Origin: JAFMPW01 sp040830565
GTDB taxonomy: Bacteria > Bacteroidota > Bacteroidia > Flavobacteriales > Flavobacteriaceae
DNA length: 44,094 bases
NCBI GenBank assembly: GCA_040830565.1
Contig: JBFOMC010000039.1
Location: 1-44,094 of the forward strand
Direction: 5' to 3'
The notes under the pieces: model-generated
What the model was told of the DNA's origin: nothing
Seen by the model: the letters and a program-made list of their open reading frames with translations, nothing else
Databases searched by the model: none
Made by a program: the position numbers and the translations under genes
Shown here: one piece after another, positions 34,659 through 43,497 of the stretch
Layout: every line of letters starts with the position of its first letter
How positions within the stretch are numbered: position 1 is the first letter of the stretch

Positions 34659-35591
34659 TTAGAGTATACTTTCATCCCAAGCTTCTCCAAATACCCCCTT
34701 AAACGCCATCAATTCTTCGATTGTTTCATCTTTAATGAAAACCTTTCCATTTTTCAGGAAAAAGTGTTTGTCATCCAAGAAATCAAACCGATTTTCAAAT
34801 CTCAAAATTCTTGTAAGATACTCCCGATGTTTTAATCCTAAAACCTCACATATTGCCGTTCTTTTCTTAATCTCTAATGATGCCAATTCATTCTCTATTT
34901 TTGCAAGCTCCATTTCCAGTTTTGAAGTATCTATGATTTTTATCGGCCTACCCTTGTACTTTTGATTAAAAATCCAATGTTGATGCATTCCGCATTCCTC
35001 ATGTAGAAATGTGGTAATCCTTTTCTTAAGTTGTTCCTCTGTCTTGTACTCATTCCAATCAATCCAGTTAACTTTCAAGTGTATTTCAATACAATTTAGT
35101 TCAGCTTCTATAATACGTTCTTCTTTTTCATACCCAACTTCGTGTGAATAAGCGAACTCAACAAGCAATCTTTTACCTCTCGCAATAGCAATTGCATCAG
35201 GCTGAATATAAATACCTTCATATTTTATTTTCTTTTCAAGAACAACTGAGTCAAATTCAACTAAGTTTTCCTCAAAATCTAAAAGCTCATTTCTTTGATT
35301 TCTTCTTTCGATTCCAAATAATAGTTTTTTTGTTTCCAGAAACACTTCTTTTGCCAGAATGTGAATAATTGTTTCCCCTGAACAGTTGGATTCTTTTAGG
35401 TGGTAAAAATGTGCGGATTTTTGATTTGGCCTTAAGACTGTTTCTCTCGTTTTGCCCTTGTTTTTAGCCCCTAATGGTTCTCTACAAACACCACAGAAAC
35501 ACCTAGCATTTTTTCCATAGGGGACGTCAAAAACTGAAACCCTATTGTTTTTCTCATCATAAGCGTATTGGATACAGGTATGGTCTATCAT
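34659..35591 (-). CDS. CoiA-like protein with N-terminal zinc-binding region and nuclease-like core
   Basis: 310 residues. Cys and His cluster at the N-terminus (RCFCGVC at 30-36, then HFYH at 61-64, Cys70 and His77), typical of the zinc-binding part of competence CoiA-like proteins. PDAIAI (131-136) followed by LLVEFAYSHEV (142-152) resembles a PD-(D/E)xK nuclease core. A coiled-coil segment follows (about 230-255: LEMELAKIENELASLEIKKR). Family members act on incoming DNA during transformation or recombination. Stand-alone in the island; its relation to the integrase is unclear. Confidence 0.68.
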   Translation of the reverse strand: MIDHTCIQYAYDEKNNRVSVFDVPYGKNARCFCGVCREPLGAKNKGKTRETVLRPNQKSAHFYHLKESNCSGETIIHILAKEVFLETKKLLFGIERRNQRNELLDFEENLVEFDSVVLEKKIKYEGIYIQPDAIAIARGKRLLVEFAYSHEVGYEKEERIIEAELNCIEIHLKVNWIDWNEYKTEEQLKKRITTFLHEECGMHQHWIFNQKYKGRPIKIIDTSKLEMELAKIENELASLEIKKRTAICEVLGLKHREYLTRILRFENRFDFLDDKHFFLKNGKVFIKDETIEELMAFKGVFGEAWDESIL

Positions 35592-35776
35592 ATCTTCAAA
35601 ACTACGTTTTTTGTAATCAGTGATATGGATTTATAACCACTACCTAATTAGATGGTATAACAGAAAATGCTGCGGTGGTTTGTACTAAGAAAGACCAGCT
35701 GAGATAAATGCTCAATGGTCATACATCTATTTTATGCGTAGCACAACAGGACATTTACCGGTTTATTTGGGGGCCT

Positions 35777-35790
35777 AAAACGGCCGTTTT
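35777..35790. promoter_or_regulatory. Perfect 14-bp palindrome downstream of the integrase gene
   Basis: AAAACGGCCGTTTT, 44 bases after the integrase stop. It could form part of a transcription terminator on the minus strand (ending in TTTT) or a protein site. Short, so weight is limited. Confidence 0.35.
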
Positions 35791-35833
35791 GCACCGCTCA
35801 TTGAATACTCAAAGTATTAGCTATATACCCAAA

Positions 35834-37060
35834 CTACTTAGATTGATAATAGTTACCTCCAGTGGATAGCTTTTTTCTCAACATCCGCATATCCTCACTC
35901 ACCTTCCTATTTAAAATTTTCGCATAATGTTGGGTAGTCCTAAGTGATTTATGCCCCAACATCTTACTCACAGATTCAATAGAGACGCCATTAGACAGGG
36001 TTACAGTAGTTGCAAACGTGTGCCGGGCCAAATGGGTGGTCAGATGCTTTTTAATGCCACTCAGCACCGCTATTTCCTTTAGGTAGGCATTCATCTTTTG
36101 ATTGGTTAATACCGGAAGTACTTTGCCATTAACTAAATAAGGACTATCCTCATATTTTTCCAAGATCATCAATGCCGTGGGCAATACTGGAATATTGCTT
36201 TTTGTTCTGGTTTTAGTACGCTTAGTGTTTATCCAGAGTTCCCCATCAATACCGGTTACAAAATCATCATGGGTCAATTTCTTTACATCTGCATAAGCCA
36301 AACCTGTAAAACAACAGAAAACAAAACAATCTCTAACGTGTTCCAGCCGTTCGTGCTGAAATGGTGTATCCATAAGCCGCTGTAGTTCTTCTGCGGTTAA
36401 AAACTCCCGCTCTACATTTTTCAACCGTACTTTATAATTCGCGAAGGGGTCTTTGGCAATCCAACCATTGGCATATACAATGCGTACAATCTTCTTGAAA
36501 TTAACTACATACTTAATAGCGGAATTATGGCTGCACTTTCGCTGTGTTTTAAGATAATACTCAAAGCCGGTTATAAAAGCATGATCAACCTGAGTAACCG
36601 GAATATCTTTTCTTCTATAATCGTGTTGTATATAGTCAGCTAAATGACTTTTGGCTGTACGGTATCTTTCTGCAGTCCCTGCAGCGAAGTCCTGGCCGAC
36701 TAATTTGTCCACCCGATCATTGTGTTCCTGGAAGATTTCAAGTATCATCTTAACTGGCCTATCTAACCCCAAATAAGCCTCTTTTAGTGACACCGCGGTT
36801 AGGTTCTGTTCCTTATCTTTCAACTTCTCGGCGTGCCTATAAAGATCAGTTTTAATCTTTTCTAACTGTGCATTTAACTGCCGTACTTCCAGTGAGAAAC
36901 CAAGCACCTTTCCGTACGCAGCGTCCCATTTACTGGGATGTACCTTACGGCTTGTACTGAATTCTGCACGCTGGCCATTGACGGTTATTCTAACATAAAT
37001 TATAGATCGACCTACGCGATCCGTCTTGTATTTTCTGAGGTAGAAGAGAAGTGAATACAT
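35834..37060 (-). CDS. Tyrosine-family site-specific integrase (Bacteroidota type)
   Basis: 408 residues. It has an N-terminal arm-binding region (about 1-90), a core-binding SAM-like domain (about 105-200) and a catalytic domain. The HLARHTFAT motif carries His343 and Arg346, LGHKS carries His370, and TTQHYAKI carries the nucleophile Tyr379. The first catalytic Arg position is Ala in FTGLAYADV, as in many Bacteroidota integrases, including IntDOT-type enzymes that lack this Arg. It is the gene nearest tRNA-Ser and transcribed away from it, the standard layout for an island inserted in a tRNA 3' end. Confidence 0.95.
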   Translation of the reverse strand: MYSLLFYLRKYKTDRVGRSIIYVRITVNGQRAEFSTSRKVHPSKWDAAYGKVLGFSLEVRQLNAQLEKIKTDLYRHAEKLKDKEQNLTAVSLKEAYLGLDRPVKMILEIFQEHNDRVDKLVGQDFAAGTAERYRTAKSHLADYIQHDYRRKDIPVTQVDHAFITGFEYYLKTQRKCSHNSAIKYVVNFKKIVRIVYANGWIAKDPFANYKVRLKNVEREFLTAEELQRLMDTPFQHERLEHVRDCFVFCCFTGLAYADVKKLTHDDFVTGIDGELWINTKRTKTRTKSNIPVLPTALMILEKYEDSPYLVNGKVLPVLTNQKMNAYLKEIAVLSGIKKHLTTHLARHTFATTVTLSNGVSIESVSKMLGHKSLRTTQHYAKILNRKVSEDMRMLRKKLSTGGNYYQSK

Positions 37061-37255
37061 AAAAGTGACATCGATTTTAACATTATTTCGCTTGAATTTA
37101 GGAAAAAAATATTAAAAAGTGATCCTTGTAAGTACTTGATTAACAACATTTTATTTGCTATTAGGTGCCCCTTTTTGAAGTCAAATGGAGGGGCACCGAA
37201 AAGGGCACTTTTTTTATGCTATTATTTGATATTAAATGAAACGGTAAAAAATGAA

Positions 37256-37286
37256 AAACCCTGTAAATCATATGTTTACAGGGTTT
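37256..37286 (-). terminator. Terminator after tRNA-Ser, supplied by the island end
   Basis: AAACCCTGTAAA pairs with TTTACAGGGTTT (12 perfect bp) around a 7-base loop. On the minus strand it is followed by TTTTTC and a further T run, and it lies 26 bases after the tRNA 3' end. It would end tRNA transcription now that the original terminator is displaced. Confidence 0.75.
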
Positions 37287-37310
37287 ATGGTAGTTTTTGA
37301 TGTCTACCCA

Positions 37311-37324
37311 GCGGAGGAAGAGGG
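37311..37324 (+). repeat. Right attachment site within tRNA-Ser
   Basis: GCGGAGGAAGAGGG, identical to 22455-22468. It covers the acceptor 3' strand, discriminator and part of the T arm of tRNA-Ser, so integration here keeps the tRNA whole. Confidence 0.8.
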
Positions 37325-37396
37325 ATTCGAACCCCCGGAGGTGTGACCCTCGCTGGTTTTCAAGACCAGTGCATTCGACCACTCTGCCATTCCTCC
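37312..37396 (-). tRNA. tRNA-Ser (TGA anticodon)
   Basis: 85 bases, class II with a long variable arm. The acceptor stem is GGAGGAA (5') with TTCCTCC (3'), and the discriminator is G. The anticodon arm is CTGGT-CTTGAAA-ACCAG with anticodon TGA, reading UCA. The T arm has the TTCGAATC run. CCA is not encoded. A -7 box lies 12 bases upstream. The gene's 3' end is the integration site of the island. Confidence 0.97.
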
Positions 37397-37407
37397 TTTT
37401 GCGAGTG

Positions 37408-37415
37408 CAAATATA
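37408..37415 (-). promoter_or_regulatory. -7 promoter box of tRNA-Ser
   Basis: TATATTTG on the minus strand, exactly matching TAnnTTTG, ending 11 bases before the tRNA 5' end. Confidence 0.6.
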
Positions 37416-37480
37416 TAACCCTTTTTTTATTCTTTGAAACCTTTTCTTGCTTTTCGGGCATACAAAGAAGCAAATATTCA

Positions 37481-38452
37481 TTAGTCTAACTTCTCCGTCT
37501 TGATCAATAGCTTCTTGCAGTTCTCCCATCTATAAGTCTTTCTTTCATTACCTGCGGTCTGACTAGTAACTACACCGTCTTCCTCACACAATTCATAGGG
37601 TTCTTTCTTTCCATTTTTCCAAATAAAACCTTCTAGTTGCTTCTTTTCAGCATTCCAGCTCTGACCGATAATATTATCCGGAACCGGGAGTTGCTCCTCC
37701 CCTTCCTTTGTTTTATCATAGAGGTAATATCCTTCTTTAGAGACAAACAGATATTTGGGGCTTCGCCCCTTGTCTTCCTGCCAATACACAACTTCTTTTA
37801 TAGAGGTGCTCGATCCTTGCAAGGGATTTCCCTTAACCCATCGTTTCCTGGCTACCTCACCATCCGGTTTGTAATAGGTGGTAATCACAGTATCTCCTTT
37901 TTTAGGATAGGTATGTGAGAACATTACCCTATCCTCATAATCGTAAAATTTCCATTCCCCAATAGGTCTTCTGTTAAAAAACTGCCCGTCTCTTCTTACA
38001 CTACCATCTTCGCTACGAATTTGAAATTTGGAATCGGTAAGAGCCGCTCTCAGTTTAATATAACGTTCGTCATAGGTATCAACAGCCGCCAACAAAGAGT
38101 CTGGCATCTCCTTCTCTATCTGGCTTTTCATCATAAGTCCGAGACTAAGACTCCGATAACTATAGTCCTGATTGTCGTCTTCGGGTAGATCATCGATCAA
38201 TTGAAGGTCCTCTTCGGTTAACTCGTTTACCGGAATGGAGTTAAACAATCCTATTTTGGCAAGCACGTTGTGCTCATTAACTTCAAGGGCTTGCTGAAAT
38301 TTTTCCCAGGCATTTTCCTTGTTACGATCAAAAAAGTGATGCCAGCCTTCTATTTCAAGGGCATGACTTTTTTGCTCTATTGATTGCCCTTGCTGAGCTT
38401 GAAGAAAAGAGAAAAAACTAAGAAAAAAGACCTGTATAGCAAATTTAAACAT
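37481..38452 (-). CDS. Exported protein with TPR-like N-terminus and MORN-like repeats
   Basis: 323 residues with a signal peptide (KFAIQVFFLSFFSFLQAQ). Residues 25-75 look like a TPR pair (WHHFFDRNKENAWEKFQQAL). Residues 140-323 have short repeated hydrophilic turns of the MORN/YwqK type (EDGSVRRDGQFFNRRPIGEW, then YYKPDGEVARKRWVKGNP, and KQLEGFIWKNGKKEPYELC). Such repeats are often labelled antitoxin-like, without functional support here. Function unknown; cell-surface or periplasmic by signal. Confidence 0.75.
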   Translation of the reverse strand: MFKFAIQVFFLSFFSFLQAQQGQSIEQKSHALEIEGWHHFFDRNKENAWEKFQQALEVNEHNVLAKIGLFNSIPVNELTEEDLQLIDDLPEDDNQDYSYRSLSLGLMMKSQIEKEMPDSLLAAVDTYDERYIKLRAALTDSKFQIRSEDGSVRRDGQFFNRRPIGEWKFYDYEDRVMFSHTYPKKGDTVITTYYKPDGEVARKRWVKGNPLQGSSTSIKEVVYWQEDKGRSPKYLFVSKEGYYLYDKTKEGEEQLPVPDNIIGQSWNAEKKQLEGFIWKNGKKEPYELCEEDGVVTSQTAGNERKTYRWENCKKLLIKTEKLD

Positions 38453-38546
38453 TGACCTTTGATTATTACTTAATGCATAACGTTAGGGGCAGCTAAGATA
38501 TTTCAACACCTTGGTTACCTTCATATTCTTAGATATCCCTTCAAAC

Positions 38547-39494
38547 TTACCCATTGAGCAATTGCACCAGCTTTAACCGACTATTGATCCCTATTTTAGA
38601 ATAGATCCGATGGGTATGGTCTTTTACCGTCTGGAGGCTGATAAAGAGCTCCTCAGCAATTTGCCTGTTGGTCTTTCCTTCGCAGATTTTGTTTACTATT
38701 TCTTGCTCCCTGGGAGAGATGCCGTAATGCTCAAATAGTTTTTCTTTTTTTTCATTGCTGGAATCGGTGGCAAAAATGGGCATAAAAACCAGATCTGCTT
38801 TTCGGTATAGATACAGCAGTGGAATACTACCAGACAGAAAAAATAGCAGTATGGCACCGGCTAAAAACCAAATGTTTATAAAGGCAAGGGAAAGTACCAG
38901 AACCCTTAAAAGGAATACCAGGCATAAGAGTAAACCGAATAGTTTCACATGTTCCCGTACCCCTATTGCTTGCTTTTTTAGTTTCCCAAAAAGCAATGCA
39001 CTAACATAGCTTGTAAAAGCCAGATCTGCCGACAAGCCGGCGAAAATAAAGCTCTGCATGGCCTCGAGGCCCATTCCACCAGAAAAAATTCCTGAGAAAA
39101 ATACGGCAAACAGTCCAAGAGGTAACAGGAATCCAAATAGGACTACAAAGCCGCCAAGTATTTTGGGCTTGGCAGGCGCATTCACAAGCGCATGTACAGC
39201 CAAACACAAAGCAATCCATGAAAATAAAAGAAAAGGGATGCCAAAAAATGGCAACAAAGCGGCGGCCTGTTGAATAATATCATGTTGCCCTGCTTCTGAT
39301 CCGAGCAATTCCCTCATCAGCAGCTGCGCCCAAATACCATAAAAGGCAAAAGCATAAAAGTTTACCAGCGAATAAAAATAATACTTGTGAAAACTGGAAG
39401 CATAGTTGTTCACCATTTGCCTGCTCAGCCATATTGCCCCGGCAGCAATCCCAAGACAAAGTATAAAAAGCCCTATAAAAGCAATTCTGATCAA
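38547..39494 (-). CDS. Membrane-anchored LuxR-type transcriptional regulator
   Basis: 315 residues. About seven hydrophobic helices fill residues 1-235. A C-terminal LuxR/FixJ-type helix-turn-helix follows at about 250-313 (ISPREQEIVNKICEGKTNRQ, then IAEELFISLQTVKDHTHRIY and SKIGINSRLKLVQLL). The sensor is in the membrane and the DNA-binding domain inside. The ligand is unknown. The adjacent divergent gene at 39635, a DUF975-like membrane protein, is a plausible target. Confidence 0.87.
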   Translation of the reverse strand: MIRIAFIGLFILCLGIAAGAIWLSRQMVNNYASSFHKYYFYSLVNFYAFAFYGIWAQLLMRELLGSEAGQHDIIQQAAALLPFFGIPFLLFSWIALCLAVHALVNAPAKPKILGGFVVLFGFLLPLGLFAVFFSGIFSGGMGLEAMQSFIFAGLSADLAFTSYVSALLFGKLKKQAIGVREHVKLFGLLLCLVFLLRVLVLSLAFINIWFLAGAILLFFLSGSIPLLYLYRKADLVFMPIFATDSSNEKKEKLFEHYGISPREQEIVNKICEGKTNRQIAEELFISLQTVKDHTHRIYSKIGINSRLKLVQLLNG

Positions 39495-39634
39495 GGTGGT
39501 GGTTGTTTAGGGTAAAATTATCGAATTGATAGTATATAAGCCTACCTACTATAGTAGTGTTTTTAAAAATCACTACTAAAGTTGGATGTATAGATAAGGT
39601 GAGCTTCCTAATTTAGTCTCACAATTCAATCACC

Positions 39635-40315
39635 ATGGAACAAATAGCAAGAGATCTGCCAACGAGAGCCGGAATTTCAACCAGTTATGGACATGCCTGG
39701 AAAAAACTATGGGTATACTTTCTCCCATTGGCCCTGGTAACCTTAGTGGTTGGCCTGGCCGAATCGCCCAATTCGGTTTGGCAGGAATCAGATTCAGATA
39801 GATCTCTGTATACCCTTTTCCTTTACTTAATCGCTACGGTATACAGTCTTTTGCTTCTGCCCGTACTTAAATACGGTGCCGCTTTGGTATATGTAAAAGC
39901 CATGCGCGACGAAAAGCCGCAGTTAGAAACCTTTATGAAAGGCTTTAGAGAAAATTACTTCAATATTGTTCTTGCCCATTTAATTAGGACCGCTCTTATC
40001 ATTCTTGGTTTGGTTTTCTTTATTGTTCCCGGAATTATTTTGGCCTGTCGCCTTGTCTTTGTTCCTTATCTGGTGATGGATAAGAATTTAGATCCAATGG
40101 CCGCTATTGAAAAGAGCTGGGACCTTACCCGCAACCAGGGTTGGAGGGTTTTCGGAATGGCACTCCTGGCAATTCCCATATTTATTTTGGGCCTGCTCTG
40201 TTTTTTGGTTGGAGCCTTTATTGCCGTGATGTGGATCTCTGCGGCTTTTGCCTCTCTCTATGAGATCCTCAACATGCAGGATCTCAAAAAGAATGATCCT
40301 TATCTCGTGAGTTAG
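39635..40315 (+). CDS. DUF975-like multi-pass membrane protein
   Basis: 226 residues with about four to five hydrophobic helices. The characteristic stretch is FFIVPGIILACRLVFVPYLV followed by MDKNLDPMAAIEKSWDLTRNQ, found in DUF975/glycerophosphodiester phosphodiesterase membrane-domain relatives. Function not established. It is divergent from the LuxR-type regulator across 140 bases. Confidence 0.75.
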   Translation: MEQIARDLPTRAGISTSYGHAWKKLWVYFLPLALVTLVVGLAESPNSVWQESDSDRSLYTLFLYLIATVYSLLLLPVLKYGAALVYVKAMRDEKPQLETFMKGFRENYFNIVLAHLIRTALIILGLVFFIVPGIILACRLVFVPYLVMDKNLDPMAAIEKSWDLTRNQGWRVFGMALLAIPIFILGLLCFLVGAFIAVMWISAAFASLYEILNMQDLKKNDPYLVS

Positions 40316-40409
40316 CAGATACACGGCTAAATCTCCTATTAAAAAGTTCTCTTTAAATGTCATATTTTCAAAATCCCTGTAAATAAACTATTAGAGACAG
40401 GATCTAAAT

Positions 40410-40916
40410 ATGACCAGGGCACTCGAAAACCTCTTTTTAAAATCGCTGGAAGAACATCAGCATAAATTACTTCGCATATGCTCTGTTTATGCAAAGAATA
40501 AAGAGGATACCGAAGACCTTTTTCAGGAAGTCCTGATCCAGATTTGGAAGTCGATGCCCACATTTGAAGGCAAAGCCTCTGTTGGCACCTGGATGTACAG
40601 GGTCACGCTAAATGTATGCCTTCGCTTTAAAACAAAGCACAGTAAAAAATTAAAGCGGTTCATACAATTAGAAGGCAGCCAAATGGCGGGCTTTAAAGCA
40701 GAAGAAGTGCTGCCAGACAATTCCGGGAAGCTAAATCGCCTCAGAAGCTGTATTAAACAGCTCAATGAAGCAGACAAAGCAGTCATATCGCTTTACCTGG
40801 AATCTCTTCCCTACAGAGAAATATCGGCCATAACAGGTTTAGCTGAAAACACCATAGCAGTGAAGATCAAGAGGATCAAAAAGAAATTGTTGAACTGTAT
40901 AAATGAGGGCTTATGA
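40410..40916 (+). CDS. ECF-type RNA polymerase sigma factor
   Basis: 168 residues. Region 2 (about 10-75) contains KNKEDTEDLFQEVLIQIWKS, and region 4 (about 115-165) contains ADKAVISLYLESLPYREISA followed by ITGLAENTIAVKIKRIKKKL, the -35-binding helix-turn-helix. Its stop overlaps the next gene's start, so the downstream membrane protein is a candidate anti-sigma or sensory partner. The trigger is unknown. Confidence 0.93.
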   Translation: MTRALENLFLKSLEEHQHKLLRICSVYAKNKEDTEDLFQEVLIQIWKSMPTFEGKASVGTWMYRVTLNVCLRFKTKHSKKLKRFIQLEGSQMAGFKAEEVLPDNSGKLNRLRSCIKQLNEADKAVISLYLESLPYREISAITGLAENTIAVKIKRIKKKLLNCINEGL

Positions 40917-41497
40917 TGGAAGATGAATTGATAACGATCTGGCAGTCCTCTCCTAATGAGGAGCGCTTAAAATTTGAAAAATCACGCTTTATAATCGACC
41001 TCCAAAGCAGTTTGGACCGCCTGCAAAGATCATGGAAATATATGGAATGGCGCGAGCTTATAGCAGCCTTGATCGTTATTCCGGTTTTCGGATATAAGGC
41101 CTTTACATTCCCAGATTTACTCGCAAAGCTTGGAGCCATATGGATTGTGTTTGCTACCCTTTATATCAGTTTCAGATTGCTTCGTATCCGAAAATATAAA
41201 CCCAGCGCTTTTACAGAAAGCTATTTGGATTATCTGCATAAAACCAAACAATATCTTGAGATTCAGAAAAAATTGTTGAATTCTGTCATGTACTGGTATT
41301 TTTCACCTATTGCCTTTGGCTTGCTCTTGCTTTTTATTAACGATTATGAAAGTGTTCCTAAATTTTTATTGAATATAGGGGTATTGGTAATCATGGGAGT
41401 GATTGTCTACTACCTCAACAAAAGAGCCGCTCAAAAATCCATTGAACCTAAACTCAAAAAAATTGACGAACTTATAGCTCTATTGGAGGCACCTTAG
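40913..41497 (+). CDS. Small membrane protein co-expressed with the sigma factor
   Basis: 194 residues. It begins within the sigma factor stop (ATGATG at 40913). The N-terminal 45 residues are soluble and charged (QSSPNEERLKFEKSRFIIDL), then helices follow at about 45-62, 66-83, 122-140 and 145-162, with a charged tail. No anti-sigma motif is visible, but the coupling and topology suit an anti-sigma-like role. That assignment is inference. Confidence 0.7.
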   Translation: MMEDELITIWQSSPNEERLKFEKSRFIIDLQSSLDRLQRSWKYMEWRELIAALIVIPVFGYKAFTFPDLLAKLGAIWIVFATLYISFRLLRIRKYKPSAFTESYLDYLHKTKQYLEIQKKLLNSVMYWYFSPIAFGLLLLFINDYESVPKFLLNIGVLVIMGVIVYYLNKRAAQKSIEPKLKKIDELIALLEAP

Positions 41498-41543
41498 GGA
41501 TAACATTAGTTAGCGATTCACAATTAACCGATAATTCAATGCC

Positions 41544-43265
41544 ATGTTAAAACATCTCTTTTTTCTTTTCCTGATTTCTCTTGGTTTGTCCTGCCATGCG
41601 CAGAACGGTTTACCAGATGAAGTTCTTGCCAATGTTGAACTTCGTGTAGAAAATGACATCCACCCGGGGGTGGTCATCGGAATTATAGACGATGATGGAT
41701 CGAGGTATTACAGCTTTGGGGTTAAGTCGCTCAAAACCAATGAAAAAGTAGATGAGCACTCCATCTTTGAAATAGGCTCTATTTCCAAAACTTTTACCGG
41801 CATTCTGCTTGCGGATATGGTCATCAAAGGCGAGCTAACATTAGAAGATCCATTGCAAAGCTTATTGCCCGAGGGTGTAACAGCACCCACAAGAAATGAG
41901 GCACAGATTAAGTTGGTGCATATGGCTAATCATACCTCAGCCTTACCGCGTATGCCAGATAATTTTAATCCGGCGAATCCCTTTAATCCTTATGTAGATT
42001 ATACAGAAAAGCAGTTGTACGACTTCCTTAGCGGACATAGCTTGCGCCGGGATATTGGGGCGCAGTATGAATACTCCAATTATGCCATGGGGCTGTTAGG
42101 ACATGTGCTGGCAGCGAAAAAGAACACGAGTTATGAAGAGCTTATGCTGGCCGTGATTGCTAAACCATTGGGCATGGACAATACCGGCATTACGCTCTCT
42201 GAGGTAATGAAAAAGAACCTGGCCATGGGTCATAACGGAGGTGTTGAAGTTGAGAATTGGGATTTAACTACCTTGGCCGGAGCAGGTGCTATAAGATCTT
42301 CTGCCGTGGACATGATCAGTTTTCTGGCCGCCAATATGGGTAAAGAGGAAAGTACCCTTTATCCGGCGATGCAGTTGGCACATAAGAACAGCAGGGAAGA
42401 AGACGCAGAACCCAGGGTTGGCCTGGGTTGGCATATCAGAGTCAAAGAGGGGACGGAGATTATCTGGCACAACGGGGGCACCGGGGGCTATAGAACCTTT
42501 GCGGGTTTTGTTAAAGACGAAAATAAAGGCGTTGTGGTATTAACCAATTCGACCGTAGGAGCTGATGATATTGGATTTCATTTACTCGATCCTACTGCTC
42601 CTTTAAATAAAATTAAACCCGCCATTGGAGCTAAAATCAGGGAAGTAATTGATAAAGAGGGAATTGCTGAAGGCATTAAGGTGTATAACGACTTAAAGAA
42701 ACAGCCAGAAGACCTTTATGATTTTTCGGAGAATCAATTGAACAGCACAGGCTACTATTATTTGGCTAAGGGAGAAGTAAAAAAAGCTGTAGCGGTTTTT
42801 GAGTTAAACATTGAAGCTTACCCGAATTCGTCAAATGTATATGATAGCTATGCTGAAGCCCTTCTCGAAGATGGAAATAAAGAAAAAGCCATTGAAAATT
42901 ATAAGAAATCGGTTGAGATCAATCCGGGAAATCAGAACGGAATAGATAAATTAAAAGAACTTGGGGTAGACAGCAATGAGCTAATAGAAGAGATCGCCAT
43001 AGATCCTGAAATCCTTGAGAGTTATGTAGGCAAATATGCCCTGGCTCCAGGCTTTGTTTTAACTGTGAGCAGAGAAGAAAACCAAATGAGCGCCCAGGCG
43101 ACGGGACAGGGGCAATTCCCCATCTTTCCTAAAACCGAAAACACCTTTTATTATAAGGTAGTAGAGGCACAACTGGTTTTTAACAAAGATGAAGACGGTA
43201 AAGTAAAAAGTGTAACGCTATTCCAAGCCGGACAGCAATTAGTGGGTGCTAAAATGGACAACTAG
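41544..43265 (+). CDS. Exported class C beta-lactamase-like serine hydrolase with TPR tail
   Basis: 573 residues. The signal peptide is MLKHLFFLFLISLGLSCHAQ. The hydrolase core has SxxK at Ser79-Lys82 (IGSISKTF), YSN at 177-179 (YEYSNYAMG), and the HNGGTGG motif near 310. Residues about 400-470 hold TPR-like repeats (KAVAVFELNIEAYPNSSNVY, then DSYAEALLEDGNKEKAIENY). The last 90 residues resemble the beta-rich tail common in these exported hydrolases. The family includes D-aminopeptidases and esterases; real beta-lactamase activity is uncertain. It sits 46 bases after the sigma factor's partner. Confidence 0.9.
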   Translation: MLKHLFFLFLISLGLSCHAQNGLPDEVLANVELRVENDIHPGVVIGIIDDDGSRYYSFGVKSLKTNEKVDEHSIFEIGSISKTFTGILLADMVIKGELTLEDPLQSLLPEGVTAPTRNEAQIKLVHMANHTSALPRMPDNFNPANPFNPYVDYTEKQLYDFLSGHSLRRDIGAQYEYSNYAMGLLGHVLAAKKNTSYEELMLAVIAKPLGMDNTGITLSEVMKKNLAMGHNGGVEVENWDLTTLAGAGAIRSSAVDMISFLAANMGKEESTLYPAMQLAHKNSREEDAEPRVGLGWHIRVKEGTEIIWHNGGTGGYRTFAGFVKDENKGVVVLTNSTVGADDIGFHLLDPTAPLNKIKPAIGAKIREVIDKEGIAEGIKVYNDLKKQPEDLYDFSENQLNSTGYYYLAKGEVKKAVAVFELNIEAYPNSSNVYDSYAEALLEDGNKEKAIENYKKSVEINPGNQNGIDKLKELGVDSNELIEEIAIDPEILESYVGKYALAPGFVLTVSREENQMSAQATGQGQFPIFPKTENTFYYKVVEAQLVFNKDEDGKVKSVTLFQAGQQLVGAKMDN

Positions 43266-43497
43266 TTCTCTACGATCTGCTCTATTAGTAAAACACCTCT
43301 GAGGAATAGTGCACTAGCATATTGACGCTATAAAAGTGCCGCCGACCTGGACTTTTCCCTAACTACTTGTCAGGCAAAGTTCGAACCTCTTGGATTATTA
43401 TCTTAAAGTTTGTTTAATGTTTTTCTTTTTTACTTAAACAAGTTGTATTTTTACACTATTGAATTTAGAGTGGTAAGAAATCAAAAACTAAGTAAGG

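Larger units (their letters stand above)
22455..37324. mobile_element. tRNA-Ser-integrated genomic island, about 14.9 kb
   Basis: It is bounded by 14-bp direct repeats, one inside tRNA-Ser, with a tyrosine integrase as the gene nearest the intact tRNA. The core-like terminator of the tRNA is displaced to the far end. Cargo: RT plus family-A polymerase, DoxX-like protein, HipBA operon with three unknown genes, a divergent unknown gene plus nuclease, and a CoiA-like protein. The RT/polymerase part is visibly more A/T-rich than the flanking core. No relaxase, coupling protein, capsid or terminase gene is seen, so movement would need only the integrase, or a helper. Confidence 0.82.

Noticed and set aside
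37481..38452. Toxin-antitoxin (YwqK-type antitoxin) assignment
   Set aside because: It is based only on MORN-like repeats. The protein has a signal peptide and no toxin partner nearby.
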